From Forficula auricularia (taxonomy: Eukaryota > Arthropoda > Insecta > Dermaptera > Forficulidae), in assembly GCA_024734495.1 (NCBI GenBank), contig JALMQS010000187.1:18166455-18230454 (forward strand): DNA of 64,000 nt. Reading direction: 5' to 3'. Both the position numbers and the translations under genes were made by a program. Below are positions 31,016-43,017 of this stretch, piece by piece. Numbering within the stretch: the first letter of the stretch is position 1; each line of letters starts with the position of its first letter. The notes beneath the pieces are model-generated. The model was not told the DNA's origin and did not search any database. It saw only the letters and a program-made list of their open reading frames with translations.

Positions 31016-33769
31016 GAATAAATACAAATCTTTTATAAAAACAATCTGCAAACGGTTATTGAAATGTCAAATGAATTTCTCCCTTTATCAATGTAATTTT
31101 GATTTAAGAATTTTAAAAAAGAAATTAAGAAAAAAAGTTGCTTTATGATATAATATGATATAATATGAATATAAAGCAACGATTAATAACACTTTTTCAG
31201 TCATTAAAATTCTATTGATAAAGGGAGAAATTCTCACGAAACTTTTGAAGAATGTTTGTATAAAAATTTATATTTATTTATATAAAATAGCCAATAAATT
31301 TTTTTTCCATATATTTATTTGTATCAAGCTGAGAACACCCTCATTGATTTCCTCTTCACAGCTCTGCTACTCTCCACAAACTAAATTTTTTCAATAAGCA
31401 CAATAAATTATTCTTTTAAGTATTTGATTGAAAGAATAACTTTTTATTACTACGCGTAAATACGTATCAATACTTTGACTTTGTTAGATAAAAAGACGTT
31501 TTTGAACGCTTTTTATTTTTTGGAACGGCCTTAGCGTATTACAAAATTTGAATTATGTAAAAAAATTTTTTTTCATTATTATGATTTTCATTTTAACCGA
31601 TTCCGCCATAACAAGCTTAAGTATTTATATTACCAGTAAATCATGACATTTTTTAAAGTTTAATCTTTTTTGTTAAGGGAGAATGGTGTAGGTTCTTGGA
31701 GAAACATATTTCAATATAGTAAAGAAAATTTTAATTTTTTTTTAATTTTTTGTGAAACCTACATAGAATTTTATATTTTTTTAAATTTAAAATTTATCTT
31801 TTAAATTTTGTTTACTTTATTGTTGAATTCTTAATTGCAAACACTCACCATTCGTCTTAATAAGAAATTGTTCAAAAAATACTTTCCTATTTTTATTTTT
31901 CGCAATAAATCTGATACAGTCCCTTTGTTACCCAGAGCGTTATAATCTCCGAATCCCCACTTATTATCGGCTTATGGAAATTCTCCCTTTTGCTGATCTA
32001 TAAAATTTGGCAATCGTTTAACACAAATGAACAACTATTAGTTCTCTCCAATGAGCGGACTGATAAATCGCCACGGTCTCTATGACACGTTCCTCCAATA
32101 AACAACTAACTGTTCGGGAATAAAAACCTCTTCTGGTCTCGATATTTATTTATTTATTTATTTATTTATTCTTTCGTGGCCATTTTTCACCAGCAGCAAT
32201 CAATTGATTTAGTCCGAATTGGCCGAAGCCAAAGGCCAAAAGCATTTTAAGGGCTGAGCTACTATTTCAGCCCAAATTGACAATATCTGTTCGAATTGCG
32301 TTCCACTCAAAGTGTAAACATTTATCAACATTTTGTTGTGGATTCTAAACCACAATATGGTTTTCAAATGAAAAATTGTGGTTTAGAATAATAAACTAAA
32401 AAGCATTAGTTTGAACAGACCCCATCGGAATCCCGCCCATTTCGACTCCTATCCCCTCTAACTGGTCTATCTCTTCTATCTCTATGCCCCCACTCTCTTT
32501 AATAATACATGTATCGATTTCGAAAACCGCTAATTCATTATCAAGCATATTTTGATATTTTTTTCAATAAGGTCAAATTCATAATAAAAATAAAATATAA
32601 TTCGATCACCCGAGGTAACCTACTGTATGGAAATTTGTAAAAGCTACCATTTTTTTATTTATTTTATTTTGGAAATTCGTGTTTGAATTCTAAAGTCAAT
32701 TTGAAAAGTGAATTATTCCTATCTAAAAAAATTCAGAAAATATACTCTGAAAAGAAAAAACAACATTTATACAGTTGATAATATAATTATTTAAAAGATA
32801 TTTCTAATTTTTATTTATTTATTTATTAAGAGAGGTGGGTTGACCTAGAACTAGAGTGTACATATCGGGGCCAATATTTTCCATTCTTTTAAAAGCAAAT
32901 TACTTTCACATTTACTTATTTAAACAAGAAATAGAAAAACAGTCAGACAACTACTTTGGTATCTGCCAAAATATTTAAAATCATTCTAGAGAACTGATTC
33001 AAAGTATTCTTTTTTTTTTTTTTTAACCGATAGATGAATAAATACATTTCTAATAAAAATTTTCAAAATTATTTCGGCTACGTGAACTAAACTGAAATCA
33101 AATATTTTTAATCATTCTAACATGGATTCTCGCTGGCAAAGACGTATTCTCCGTCAAAAAAACTAAACCCCTTAAGTATCAAAATTACTATTTGTTGGAA
33201 TATTTAAATATTTTAGCTTCAAATCCTAGATTTATTTATATATAAAACAATTTCAATAATTATTCAGTTTTTAATTTTCACTTTAAATAGCGAAGCTTGA
33301 TAATTAAAGTATTGGTTTAATTTTCAAAGTCTTTTATTTCCTAAACTATAAAAGTTAATTTCACTCAGACAATTCAAAATGATAGTATTTGATGCCCTTA
33401 AGAACAGTGGTTCTTAACCTTTTCGGTTTCATTACTCCTTGTGACAATTTTACAATGGCTGGCAAAATGGGTGTGTGCCCGATGCACAATAAATAATATA
33501 AAAAAAAAAAAAACCCTTGTGACGAAGCAAGCCATGTGTCTTTACCCCTTGTTAAAAAAATTATAGTATATTATGATGAGAAAATTAAACTAAACATTTA
33601 TTAGGATTATTGATTCTTTACCATTTGTTTTTCTACTAAAAATCCTTTTAATGTTCTTTCAGTTTTAATTTGTATAAAATTTGATGGATAATCCTATGAT
33701 TATAAAAATCAAATATACTTTGAGAACTAGAAAATTTTTCCTTTCTTATACAAATTAGTTTTATAATAT
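31016..33769. other. Unique AT-rich stretch with minor repeats
   Basis: Contains a family H fragment (31325-31395), a TTTA simple repeat (32143-32170), a small hairpin (TTCTAAACCACAAT at 32343-32356 with ATTGTGGTTTAGAA at 32381-32395) and a SINE1-like tail with poly(A) at about 33468-33512. No gene seen. Confidence 0.5.
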
Positions 33770-34192
33770 AAAGGTGAAGTACTCTGGAGCCACCGAGCGA
33801 TGCACGGTAACCAAATTAAAAAAAATACAAATATATAGTAAACGCCCCCCTGGACCCCCCCCGAAACCACGCACCTCCCCCCCACTACTTCACCCCCACC
33901 GGCACCCCCCACTCCGCCCCATCCCACACAAACCCCGCCCCCAAAACCCCTCCAAAACCTTTTTAAACTCTAAGAATGGGATTTGGCCTACCTGAGAATA
34001 ATTAATTTGATTACGAAAAAAACCCATCAAATTCAATTTTGTCGAAGATGAGACCGTGGCAGATCGAATTGTCACCCCAAAAACCCCATAACTCGTGAAT
34101 TTCATCAAAATCGTTAGAGCCGTTTTCAAAATAGAACTAAGATAGAAACAAATATATAAACAAACAATTTTTGCTCGTTTAATAAGGGTAGA
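33770..34192 (-). mobile_element. Family F, Helitron-like element, copy F2
   Basis: Minus strand begins TCTACCCTTATTAAACGAGC after an A (34192 back). It shares the block around GTCGAAGATGAGACCGTGGC with copy F1. The far end carries a hairpin relative (ACCGTGCATCGCTCGGT) and GGCTCCAGAGTACT. A 120-bp C-rich strand lies at 33844-33957. Non-autonomous; no protein. Frames across the C-rich tract are compositional. Confidence 0.55.
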
Positions 34193-34408
34193 TATTAAAT
34201 GAAAATCAAGTTAAATTAATTCATTGTGATTTCAAATTTTTTGAAAGTTACGTTCATTTGTATAAGCTTTTTCAATGTTTAAAAAAGTCCGATCTGACAG
34301 CCGGTTGTAGCTCAGATATATTTCCTTCTGCGTATATGAACATTGAACAGAAATACCTAGATAATCTAGATAGGCTTACCATAATTCTCGGTTTGACCTG
34401 GACTGTCC

Positions 34409-34800
34409 CAGTTTGTCCGCCTCGGTGGTGTAATGGTCAGAACAACTGACTGGCAACCCGGAGGTCTCGGGTTCGATTCCCGGCTATACCCGAGACATTT
34501 TTTCTGTAAGTATAGGGTCTGGTAATAAAAATTAAGTGGGAGATAAAATTTAACCGAATTTATCGCGCGGAGAATTACCACTAGCTCAAGCCCCTAAAAC
34601 CTTGGTAAGATTGGATATTGAATTGTATCTAGGTTTCCTGAAAGGAATTGGCTCGTGATCCCGGCTTCTTTTTCCTGCTGCTCTGTTCTTTTCACGATTG
34701 AGGGGCCAGTCCATACGGGCCTGTTGGGGGATCACCTTCTGGTGTATCTCTGCTTCTCTGCTGTCGTGTCCAATTAAAAAAAAAAAAAAAAAAAAAAAGA
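34409..34800 (+). mobile_element. tRNA-derived SINE (family SINE2), plus copy with poly(A)
   Basis: Head: CCGCCTCGGTGGTGTAATGG, then CTCGGGTTCGATTCCCGGC, a good A box and B box with a short anticodon-arm-like segment between them. The body is shared with 7950-8284, and a pure A run of about 23 closes it (34776-34798). The head resembles Glu/Asp/Gly-type tRNAs, but without a paired acceptor stem it is not a working tRNA. Confidence 0.85.
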
Positions 34801-35299
34801 ATGTATGGATTCCAGGTTTGTCCCGGTCAGGTTTTGTCATTTTGACCGGATTTTGGAAAAAATTATTAAGTGCTGCCTCGGAAAAGTTAATTGTAAACTA
34901 AATTTTAGTGAATTTCTCGACACGATTAAAAATGCAAAGAAATAGAAGAAAAAGTAAAAACTTTTTCAAGACTCGGTACGCTTGCTAGTTAGAGTCGCAA
35001 CAAGTAATTTCTTTTGTACATTTTTGTCTGAATTTTAATGAAGTCCAATTGAATATTCTCTCTCTCTATAACGAGTATCGTTTTGGTCCGAGTGCAAAAG
35101 GTAATTCATAGAATAATAGAAATTAAGAAATTAATCTCTAATAGTCTGAAACTAGGTTTGAACTTTGTATTTGGCAACTTTGCAATGACACTCTTAGCTC
35201 TAAAGAATAAGAGATCATTCTATCCATGCTCTTTGTAGTTATAGTCATTGATCAGATTCTAATGAAAGAATCGCTCACTAGCACATTAAATAATAAAAA
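34801..35299. other. AT-rich stretch, no gene seen
   Basis: A family G block (CTTTTTCAAGACTCGGTACG) lies at 34961-34982. Confidence 0.5.
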
Positions 35300-35640
35300 A
35301 AGTGAAAACTTTTTCAAGACTCGGTACACTAGAGATGCCCTAGTAATTTTTAATGAACTATATAATTATAAATTGTTCATTTAAAGCTATACTATCATAT
35401 AACATCTTCTTAAAATCTCAATAGAATAATTCAAAAAATAATATTTTCTGCCTTTTGAAGGAGATATTTCAAAATCTAATCAGTATTATGTATTGATACA
35501 AACGAACTTTTACTTACCGTTCTTAGGATATCGTGCGTATTGGAATTCAGACACACAAAGGGAAAAAAATCATAGTTGAAATATATTTTTCTCCGCGTTT
35601 CAGACATTTTAAAAAATTTATTGGTCGTTTTGTCCACCTC
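35300..35640. repeat. Family G dispersed repeat, copy 1
   Basis: ACTTTTTCAAGACTCGGTAC at 35310, then AAATCTCAATAGAATAATTC and GATACAAACGAAC ... GGATATCGTG ... CAGACA. The same order, diverged, occurs at 49.26-49.79 kb. No coding. Confidence 0.5.
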
Positions 35641-37082
35641 AATCAATATCTCAACATTATAGTAACAAAATTTGAAAGATAATCTAGAAATTAGCTGGCA
35701 AAGATTTGGTAGAGCTTTTTGTAGTTCAAATCAAGAATATCCCACTTACTTGGAGGCTTGGGTGTTTTTTTTTTCTCAAAATTTTTCTTAAAGAATTGCT
35801 ATTGTGCTTAACAACTATCACAACTTCTATGAAGTATTATATATTTGTTTATTCCAATTGAAATACTTTATCATGTATCCAAAAACTCATCAGTAGTAAG
35901 TTGCGAAGCAATGTAATTTGAAAATAAGTATTATTTCAAAAGAAGGAGAAGTTGTAAGTAAATGTTGTATAATGTGCATACCAGTTAATTCTTTAGTATG
36001 GGGAATAAATCCTTAATATCAGAGCAAAATTTTAAAAGCCTTTCTAAAATAGAAAGCCAAAGAAAAGGTTTTCGTTTGACTGGATGTGTTTCTCTATACT
36101 TTATTGTATTAAAAGAAATTATACTAGAACCAAATCCGTTGGTGTTTTTAGACTTTACTTCATTTTTCTTAGATAATATAGAGGTTTAAACAGAGATATA
36201 TTTAATGGAGAAAAAAAGAAACTTTATTCGTACTCTCCTTTTAAGGAAATACATATAATCCTCAGGGCTTACTTAAGAAAAAAGAAAACAATATTTATTT
36301 TTACTCTAAAAGGATTTTTGCATCCAGCTTTTGCCGTTGTTTTTAATTTTTTAATGTCACAATTTTATTATAATTTAATGAAAAAAAGTTGATATTATTT
36401 AGCAGAAAGAATACTGAGTGTTTTTCGGAATGTTTTTCACTTTACGATACGTAAATGTCTAATGGTTCAAAACAATTCAGTATGAATAATGAGTTCAAGT
36501 CAATAATCTCTCTTTAATCCACATTTGTGGAGAAACAAACGATTCGCTAAAGCTTAACATCTCATTGCTGTCAAATTCTCTAGAAATTGAACAAATGCAT
36601 TCATTAACTTCGTTTATTCTATGACTACTAAGGACCAAAACTCCCATCAGGCCCTAGTCTTCCAATTTTCAGTTGTTCTAGAATTACATCCTCAGCCACC
36701 TTCGACTAAGACCCAAACGATACAATCTCCTATTAAAGACAATGTTTACTTTCATTTAAAAATGTCAAAGTGAAAAAAAAAATATAATCTTGGCGATAGA
36801 AGTTCTTACATTGTCAAGACCACGGGACAAGAATGATAAATAATTACTCAGAATTATATTTAATCTTACATATTGATATAAATAAGTGAAAGTGAATTTT
36901 TTAAGTGACTTCAATACTCTCCGATGGTCGAGATTCAAAAGTACATATGTAAACAAAAAATGAGCTGAATGATTTAAAAATTTTAAATATTTGTTTTTGC
37001 CGAGAATAAAAGTGTGGATGAATTTTAAGTATATATCAATCTGCTTCACATAAAATGTAAGCCTGTTTTTTACTATATCAAA
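35641..37082. other. AT-rich stretch, no gene seen
   Basis: Open frames at 35998-36189 (plus) and 36765-37049 (minus) are AT-driven and unrecognised. Confidence 0.45.
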
Positions 37083-37480
37083 GCGAATTTAATTATGAAA
37101 ATATTTTGTTTTGCCGAGAATAGCAGAGTTGTTGATTCATAAAGAGAAATCAATGGGGGTTATCCTCTTCTTAATGCAAATAATCGTTTATTTTGTGGCT
37201 AACTTGCTATAACAACAAAACAAATTTATCTATATCAAATCGTGTAATGTAACCCAAGACAAATAAATAACGTTATAAATAAATAAAATTTATAACACAC
37301 TCTTTTATTGTCCCCTTCAATATATAACAATATACTACTCTCGGCAAAAACGTTCAATTTAAGATAAAATATTTCTAATTAAAACACTGATGATGAAGGC
37401 CAAATCTTAGATATTAGAGTCTCAAACAAATAAATTATATGATACTATATATATAGGTATACATATTTATTTTATTATAT
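37083..37480. repeat. Family H copies (inverted pair)
   Basis: GCCGAGAATAGCAGAGTTGT with AAATCAATGGGGGTTATCC at 37114-37165, then an oppositely oriented piece from 37330 (CTACTCTCGGCAAAAACG) leading to CACTGATGATGAAGGCCAAA at 37386, the Penelope-type motif. The GAAAC half is eroded here. Confidence 0.5.
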
Positions 37481-37654
37481 AGGTATAGGCCAAAGATAAA
37501 GATATGAAAGCGGGTATAATACGAACCTCCGCACAAAGAAGAACCTGATCTAATTCTCTTTCTCTCTATTCCTAACTCTATGTTCGCTTTCTTTTTTATG
37601 ACGTTTTATAAAATTTTCGCATTACCCGGCTAAAGAAGTTTTCACTTCAAAAAG

Positions 37655-37800
37655 ATTCTTTTATTTAATACATTTGAATGAACAATATCATCTATTCAAC
37701 TGAGAAGCCGGTAAGGTAGACATTGTCTGTTTTTCGGCGTGTATATTGTTGCATAAGTAACAGGGGATGTTTTAAATGAATTGATCCTAAAAGAATAAAA
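37655..37800 (+). repeat. Dispersed repeat I, copy 1
   Basis: Matches 63768-63920: GGTAGACATTGTCTGTTTTT, GTTGCATAAGTAACAGGGG and AAATGAATTGATCCTAAAAG, with small indels. No coding capacity; function unknown. Confidence 0.7.
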
Positions 37801-38764
37801 ATGATTAATTATGGTATTTCTGGTTGCCTATTATAGCCATCTCTCAGACATATTATTGCTTGTAATTTGTTGATATCTATCACTATGGCTTATAATGAGA
37901 AACTTTTATTTTTCCTAATATTAATATGAAATATCCAGTAGTTTGATCAGAGGTGAACAAACCGGCCTTAAATGAATTAATTCCTTAAATAAGAAACCGA
38001 TAATAAAGTGCGGAATTTAGACGTGATTCTTAATGTTCTAATTTTATTGTACTTGGGAATTTAAGAGAGTGAATGGATTCAGTTGAGCGGTTTCTCTCTG
38101 ACCATGCTGATAACTAGAGGTTTAAAAAAAAAAAAAAAATAAAATGATAGACTTTTATGTAAATAACTTTTTGTTTCAGTAAACGAGAATATTCTCAAGA
38201 GATCATTAAAATAATTTTAATTAAAGAGTTTTGACTCTTGGCTTTTTCCTCTCTTCTTTAATTTAGATTATCTTTATTCCCTCATCCAAAATACGCACTT
38301 TACAGTCGCAAACGGTTTTGTTGTGGTTCTTCAAAGTTAATTATCAACGATATTTAATAAATTCCAATGTATATTTGTTTACTAGTTCCAAAGGAATATA
38401 TTATACGATTTTTGCAATTTAAAACAGGTCACATTTGAAACCACAAACATATTTACAATAATTAAAAAAATTTCAATAAAAACAATAAATATTTTTGTTT
38501 CTAGATTTAGAACGCATTTTAGATAAACAACTAATGGCTTTTTAGGTAAATATTAATTCCTAAAAATAAATTAACAAAAACATAACATTTCAATTTAAAT
38601 ATAATGAATAAATTAAAGATTTTGTCTGTTTTGCTTAAGACAAATACATTTATTTATTTGAGAATATACATAGTTACGAAGACATTGCCTTCATTTTCAG
38701 TCTAATATAAATATTTTCTATGAATATTTAATGGTTTTAATCAAAATTATATTTAATACCTTTG
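37801..38764. other. AT-rich stretch, no gene seen
   Basis: A run of A at 38127-38139. Nothing else supportable. Confidence 0.5.
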
Positions 38765-39085
38765 AGGAAAATAGAGTCAAGTTCACTGACAGATTATTGA
38801 ATTGAATTAGACTGAAGGAAAACATATTCAAATTAAACAAAAGATACATTTTTAAATTACACACTCTATTAAATAATTAATTGATTAGTTCAATGACAGA
38901 TCGTTGAATTGGATTAGACTTAAAGAAAATATATTCAAATTAAACAAAGATACATTTTTAAATTACACACTTTAATAAACAATTACTCTAGAAGTTGGAT
39001 TACAGATCATTAAATTCTATTTGACTGAAGGAAAAGATATTTCAATTAAATAAGAGACATTTTTATATTACACTCCTTGTTAAAC
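38765..39085 (+). repeat. Three diverged ~106-bp tandem units
   Basis: The block GACAGATNNTTGAATTG ... GACTGAAGGAAAA ... TACATTTTTAAATTACACAC recurs at about 38789, 38895 and 39002, a period of 106-107 bp. Confidence 0.8.
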
Positions 39086-39132
39086 AATTACTAGTTTAGA
39101 TATTATGTTTTATTTTTTAATTTTACTTCAAA

Positions 39133-39906
39133 CTAGCTGACGCTCGGGCCTTCGGCCCGGCGTCACCTGTCCTAGCGGGGAGCGTCTCGTTTTATGGTTA
39201 AAATTTATATAGATAATAAATGATTATATATTGCTTACCTGTCCAAATTGATTTGATCAAAAATTCAAATATTGGGGGCCAGGTGGGGGATTATTTGATC
39301 CCCCACCCTCGTTGGTGTCTTTTGGGGGGTCACCCATGTTTTCCCATGGTCAACCCCAATTTAAACAATATGCCAATCTTAAAATGTTATTATAATAAGA
39401 GTATTATTTAAAAAATTTAGAATATATATATATATATATGTAAAATGAAAAATATATTTTTAAAGTAAGCCGAAGTAATCTACTTATCAGAGCAGAGGGT
39501 GAACCTTGGACACTTCTTATCCGCTTGACTGTCGATCACTGACTGTATTTAAATAATAATAATAGTTTTGAAAATAAATTGAAAATGCAAATAATTATAG
39601 GATAGGTATTAAAACAGCAAATGAATTATATATTACTTGTCAAAATTGTTCCCTTAACCAAAAATAATATTGACAGTTGAAAGATTTCCAATAAGCTATT
39701 ATCGGCCATCTTGTTTGTTTGCTTTTACCCCCCAGAGAGGCGCTGGCGTTGTTTCCTCGAAAAAATTTGCATGCCACAGGTGTGATATCGATAAAAACAC
39801 TCGTGTATTTGAATGGAATGTTGTGTGAAAATTTCAAAGAAATCGGTGAAGAACTTTCGGAGATCCTTCAACGTATCACTTAAGCGTAACAGTATATAGA
39901 TAGATA
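39133..39906 (-). mobile_element. Helitron-like element (minus), 3' end clear, 5' end tentative
   Basis: Minus-strand 3' end: hairpin CGGGCCGAAGGCCCG (39145-39159), then AGCGTCAG and CTAG (39136-39133), followed by T. This is the Helitron 3' pattern. A possible 5' end, ATC before TATCTATATACTGTTACGCT, is near 39906. The interior includes a GC-richer part (39715-39900). No Rep/helicase; non-autonomous. Confidence 0.45.
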
Positions 39907-40250
39907 ACTCGTCTGATTTCTGGCCTCTGTTCATGTTGCAATCGTCTCTTTGAATTCAAAATGGTAGGTACAATTAATCTTATATGGTTCACCAGAACTT
40001 AAAAACGTCTCCAGAATTAGGAGTCGATAAGTTGGAATTCTCTTAAATATTTCTTATTTTAAAATTCTAATTTTTTTCACATAACTTAACAATTAAAATA
40101 TTGAATATTCAAAAAGCTACATTTATTCATCACCATCTAGTTACACTCCTAAGGCTGGTTTAACATAACCAAAAGCCTCCACTCAACCTTATCCGACGCC
40201 AACTCTGTTCTATTTAATTCATTATATTAATTATATGAAGAAAATGCTGC
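39907..40250. other. Unique stretch, no gene seen
   Basis: Nothing recognisable. Confidence 0.45.
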
Positions 40251-40257
40251 AATCTAG

Positions 40258-40627
40258 TTATATAGTTTCCCTGGGCTTCCTAATGTGCCTTCCACAATTT
40301 CCTTTAACAATCCTCCTAACGCGAGCCCTATCATTTGGGCTCTTCTCTTTACAGATTATTCCACAGAGTTCTTTTAATCTTTCAAGAACTTTATCTTTTG
40401 TGGTTCTGCAACCTATTTAATTTAAGCTCGGAATACTAGTTTCTCAAACTAGAAACTATGTGTTAATCCTACGAAAGGGCTTATTCCATGGATTTTTTCT
40501 CTTCTTAATTTTAGACTAACCTTACAATTTCTTTTATTTTCATAAATATTTTCTATCGTTGCGAGTGGGTACTCTTTTACGATCGGATCTTTTACGACCC
40601 TACTTGCGTGAGCTCTTACTTCTCTCA
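40258..40627 (-). pseudogene. Unrecognised coding-like island, broken frame
   Basis: Two minus-strand open segments follow one another. The first (40627 to 40449) includes EVRAHASRVVKDPIVKEYPL and NKRNCKVSLKLRREKIHG and ends SF, stop. The second (40416 to 40260) includes TKDKVLERLKELCGIICKEK and NDRARVRRIVKGNCGRHIRK and ends in a stop. Both have mixed, charged, protein-like composition against an AT-rich background. I do not recognise the family. They could be two exons, or one decayed transposon or gene fragment with a stop between. No start codon or splice sites could be fixed. Confidence 0.3.
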
Positions 40628-41462
40628 GATCCTATTAGCAATCCTGTACTCCATCTATACCAATTTCTCTTTTACTATATACTAATCTTTCCTGAATGGA
40701 GTGTGGCGGGCCCTTCAGCATCTTACTATGTGTAAAGAATTGGGAAACCACTAGATTACATACCGTAGAATACGCAACATGTTGGTGTGTCTTCAGGTAA
40801 AATTTCTCCGTACATTTATTCTGAGCTGTAATTTTTTAAGTATCTCCTAATGAAACTAGCATTATCAAAAATTAAAAAAATGTCTCTTTACAATATTGGT
40901 CAAAACATTTTTTTCAAACAAGTATCCGAAGGGGGTAAGTGTTTTCTAAAGTCACGTAGTGTGTTTAAATCACCAAGAAGGTTTTGTTATTTTATTAGGC
41001 AAATTTAACCCTTGACTTGATTCTCAAATATTATGAACATTGAATTTTTCTTACTTAATGGATCGAACTAGACTTTTGATTTCAAAATATTTGCTTCTTG
41101 TCATTAAAGCACGAGAGAAGGAAAATATCACAAAAAGTTTCCCTCGATTTGCATAATAACTCCGCTTGGAGAGTGCCCGATTTCAGGCAACATATATACA
41201 TATATATCTTTAATGGTTTTGACAAGAGAGCAGTAGAAATTTTATTAAATTCCCGGCTGCTCAATCCCGATGGAACATATGAAAATCATAAAGCTGCAAC
41301 TTCTTTCTGATTGGATCTATTTACTTGGCTATCGGCTATCTGTTCAATTCGCTGGCGAGCTGCCCGTTTTTTCTAAAGCCGTTGCTTCCCTTTTATTCTT
41401 TTATTTTATATTTTCGGTTCCATAACAAATCAGACACATGAGGTACAAATAAGGCAGGATAA
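40628..41462. other. Unique stretch, no gene established
   Basis: A weaker joined acceptor/donor (GTGTGTCTTCAG into GTAAAA) lies near 40796. A 70-codon plus frame at 41098-41310 ends RAVEILLNSRLLNPDGTYEN, which looks protein-like in its second half, but it has no known domain and no clear splice borders. Confidence 0.4.
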
Positions 41463-41562
41463 NNNNNNNNNNNNNNNNNNNNNNNNNNNNNNNNNNNNNN
41501 NNNNNNNNNNNNNNNNNNNNNNNNNNNNNNNNNNNNNNNNNNNNNNNNNNNNNNNNNNNNNN
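41463..41562. other. Assembly gap (100 N)
   Basis: Exactly 100 unknown bases, next to a possible first exon on the minus strand. Confidence 0.98.
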
Positions 41563-41735
41563 GTGAAATAATTTTTGATAAGTTTAGCTATGCCGTTTTG
41601 CAGTTGGCCTTCCATTCTTCGTCCAATGTCTGCTGTATCCGGGGCGATAATCTCGCTTTCGAGGCTCCGACCCCAAAGAAAGATGAGGCCATCCAAGATT
41701 TTCAAATGATATCTTGATGCGGATTCTGACGCCAT
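41563..41735 (-). CDS. Possible 5' coding exon, unrecognised, cut by the gap
   Basis: A minus-strand frame starts at ATG 41735 and reads MASESASRYHLKILDGLIFL, then WGRSLESEIIAPDTADIGRR, then MEGQLQNGIAKLI before running into the gap. It is open for its whole visible length (about 57 codons), with balanced amino-acid use and higher G/C and CpG content than the surroundings. I do not recognise the protein. A second, longer frame in another phase (41584-41778) overlaps and is probably a shadow. No TATA box was identified upstream. It could be a real first exon whose remainder lies beyond the gap, a retrocopy, or a chance frame. Confidence 0.35.
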
Positions 41736-42080
41736 GTTTGAGGCCCGCGCTAGATCGTTTTGGCATGGACAATTGCATAAATGTCTAAAATGATAAAATA
41801 TGCCTTCTTATTTTTCCGAAAATTTCACCCTCGCGTTCATCGTTTCGCTGTTTTAGCGCAGACCTTAAAAATTAGTTAGACCAGACGATAAATCAAAACG
41901 CGCACATATCAACGAGAGAGTGCAAAAGATGACTCGCCTGGAAAAACAACTCCAAAGATGAAATTGAGAAAGCGGGCAAAAAGAGCAGTAAACCGCCTTG
42001 CTTGAATTGCAGGAGCAATTTGCTTGTTGAGGCTTTCGTGGTCAAGAATGATGTACTTGGGAGAATCATGCAAGCTTAAT
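41736..42080. other. CpG-richer stretch upstream of the possible exon
   Basis: Contains several CpG pairs (GTTCATCGTTTCGCTG, CAAAACGCGCACATATCAAC) and short plus-strand coding-like text (KKSSKPPCLNCRSNLLVEAF, 41977-42060) ending in a stop at about 42077. It may be a promoter region or further decayed coding sequence. Confidence 0.25.
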
Positions 42081-43010
42081 CATTCGTGCCTAAATTAGAA
42101 TGTTAATTAAAGTTTCAACAATAAAAATGTTTATTGTGAGGCTACCCATAATTACATATAAAACATAACAAAAAAAAAATCATTTTAAATACAAATATAT
42201 TTTTAAAAATTTAGCCCAATACTTCTCAGCAAGATCTTTGACAGTACGTCGATACTTCGTAAGGGTCTAGTGCCCTAAACCCAAATGGAGAAAATAACTC
42301 TGCTGTCTCAATTTCGATTCAATCTCATTTGAAATTGACCAGCTGGACCCCCTCCCGGTGCAAAAGCGGACTTATGAACAGAAGAGAGCAGATCCAAGAC
42401 TCATGCCTGCAGCCATAAGAAGTCAACATCTTTTATACCTATATATTATTTTTTAATAATTCAAAACACATATTTCTTTCATTTCGAAGATTTGATTCCG
42501 ATTTCTTTCATGGACTCCATATTCGTAACCTACCACTTGATTGGCCCTTGTTGAGTTCTTTTTTGAGTTCACTCAAGGGAGCCCGACGAAATAAGTTTCT
42601 TAGAGAACTGGACTCACCATTTTGTTGTCAGATAATTTTTGAGCTTTTTTTATGTTTTTCTTTCTTTGTTTAATTATTAAATTTGATTGATAACATTTTT
42701 TGTAATTTTTTTTAATTCAAATCTTTTTTTAACTTTTTTATCTCTCCAATTTGTCAGCTTTAATAATAATAATAATTTTTTATTCAAAGTTCAATAAACA
42801 GCTCAAGCTCAATTTTTTAAATTATAACATAGAGTTAATTATTTATTTTTTATTTTTTCCCGCCTTTATTTAAGATCCTCAAAATTCTCTCTCGGCAGCT
42901 CCTCTGACTATTTAATTTTTTTTTTATTTTTTATAATATATGTAGAATAAAATATGTATCGGTGTTTGGTTTGGGAAGAAAGAACTTGCATTCAGAAGTC
43001 GAAACGCGAT
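42081..43010. other. AT-rich stretch, no gene seen
   Basis: Long T-rich tracts near 42640-42740 and 42850-42940. Nothing recognisable. Confidence 0.5.
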
Positions 43011-43017
43011 AGTAAGA

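Noticed and set aside
33774..34129. Proline- or glycine-rich proteins on both strands
   Set aside because: Frames come from the C-rich tract of the F element and have no conservation signal.
34415..34490. Functional tRNA gene
   Set aside because: Good A and B boxes, but no paired acceptor stem; it is followed by a SINE body and poly(A), and a second copy exists at 8.2 kb.
40780..40810. Third recursive-splicing site (TCTTCAG into GTAAAA)
   Set aside because: The pyrimidine tract is interrupted by G residues and the donor is weak; kept only as a remark.
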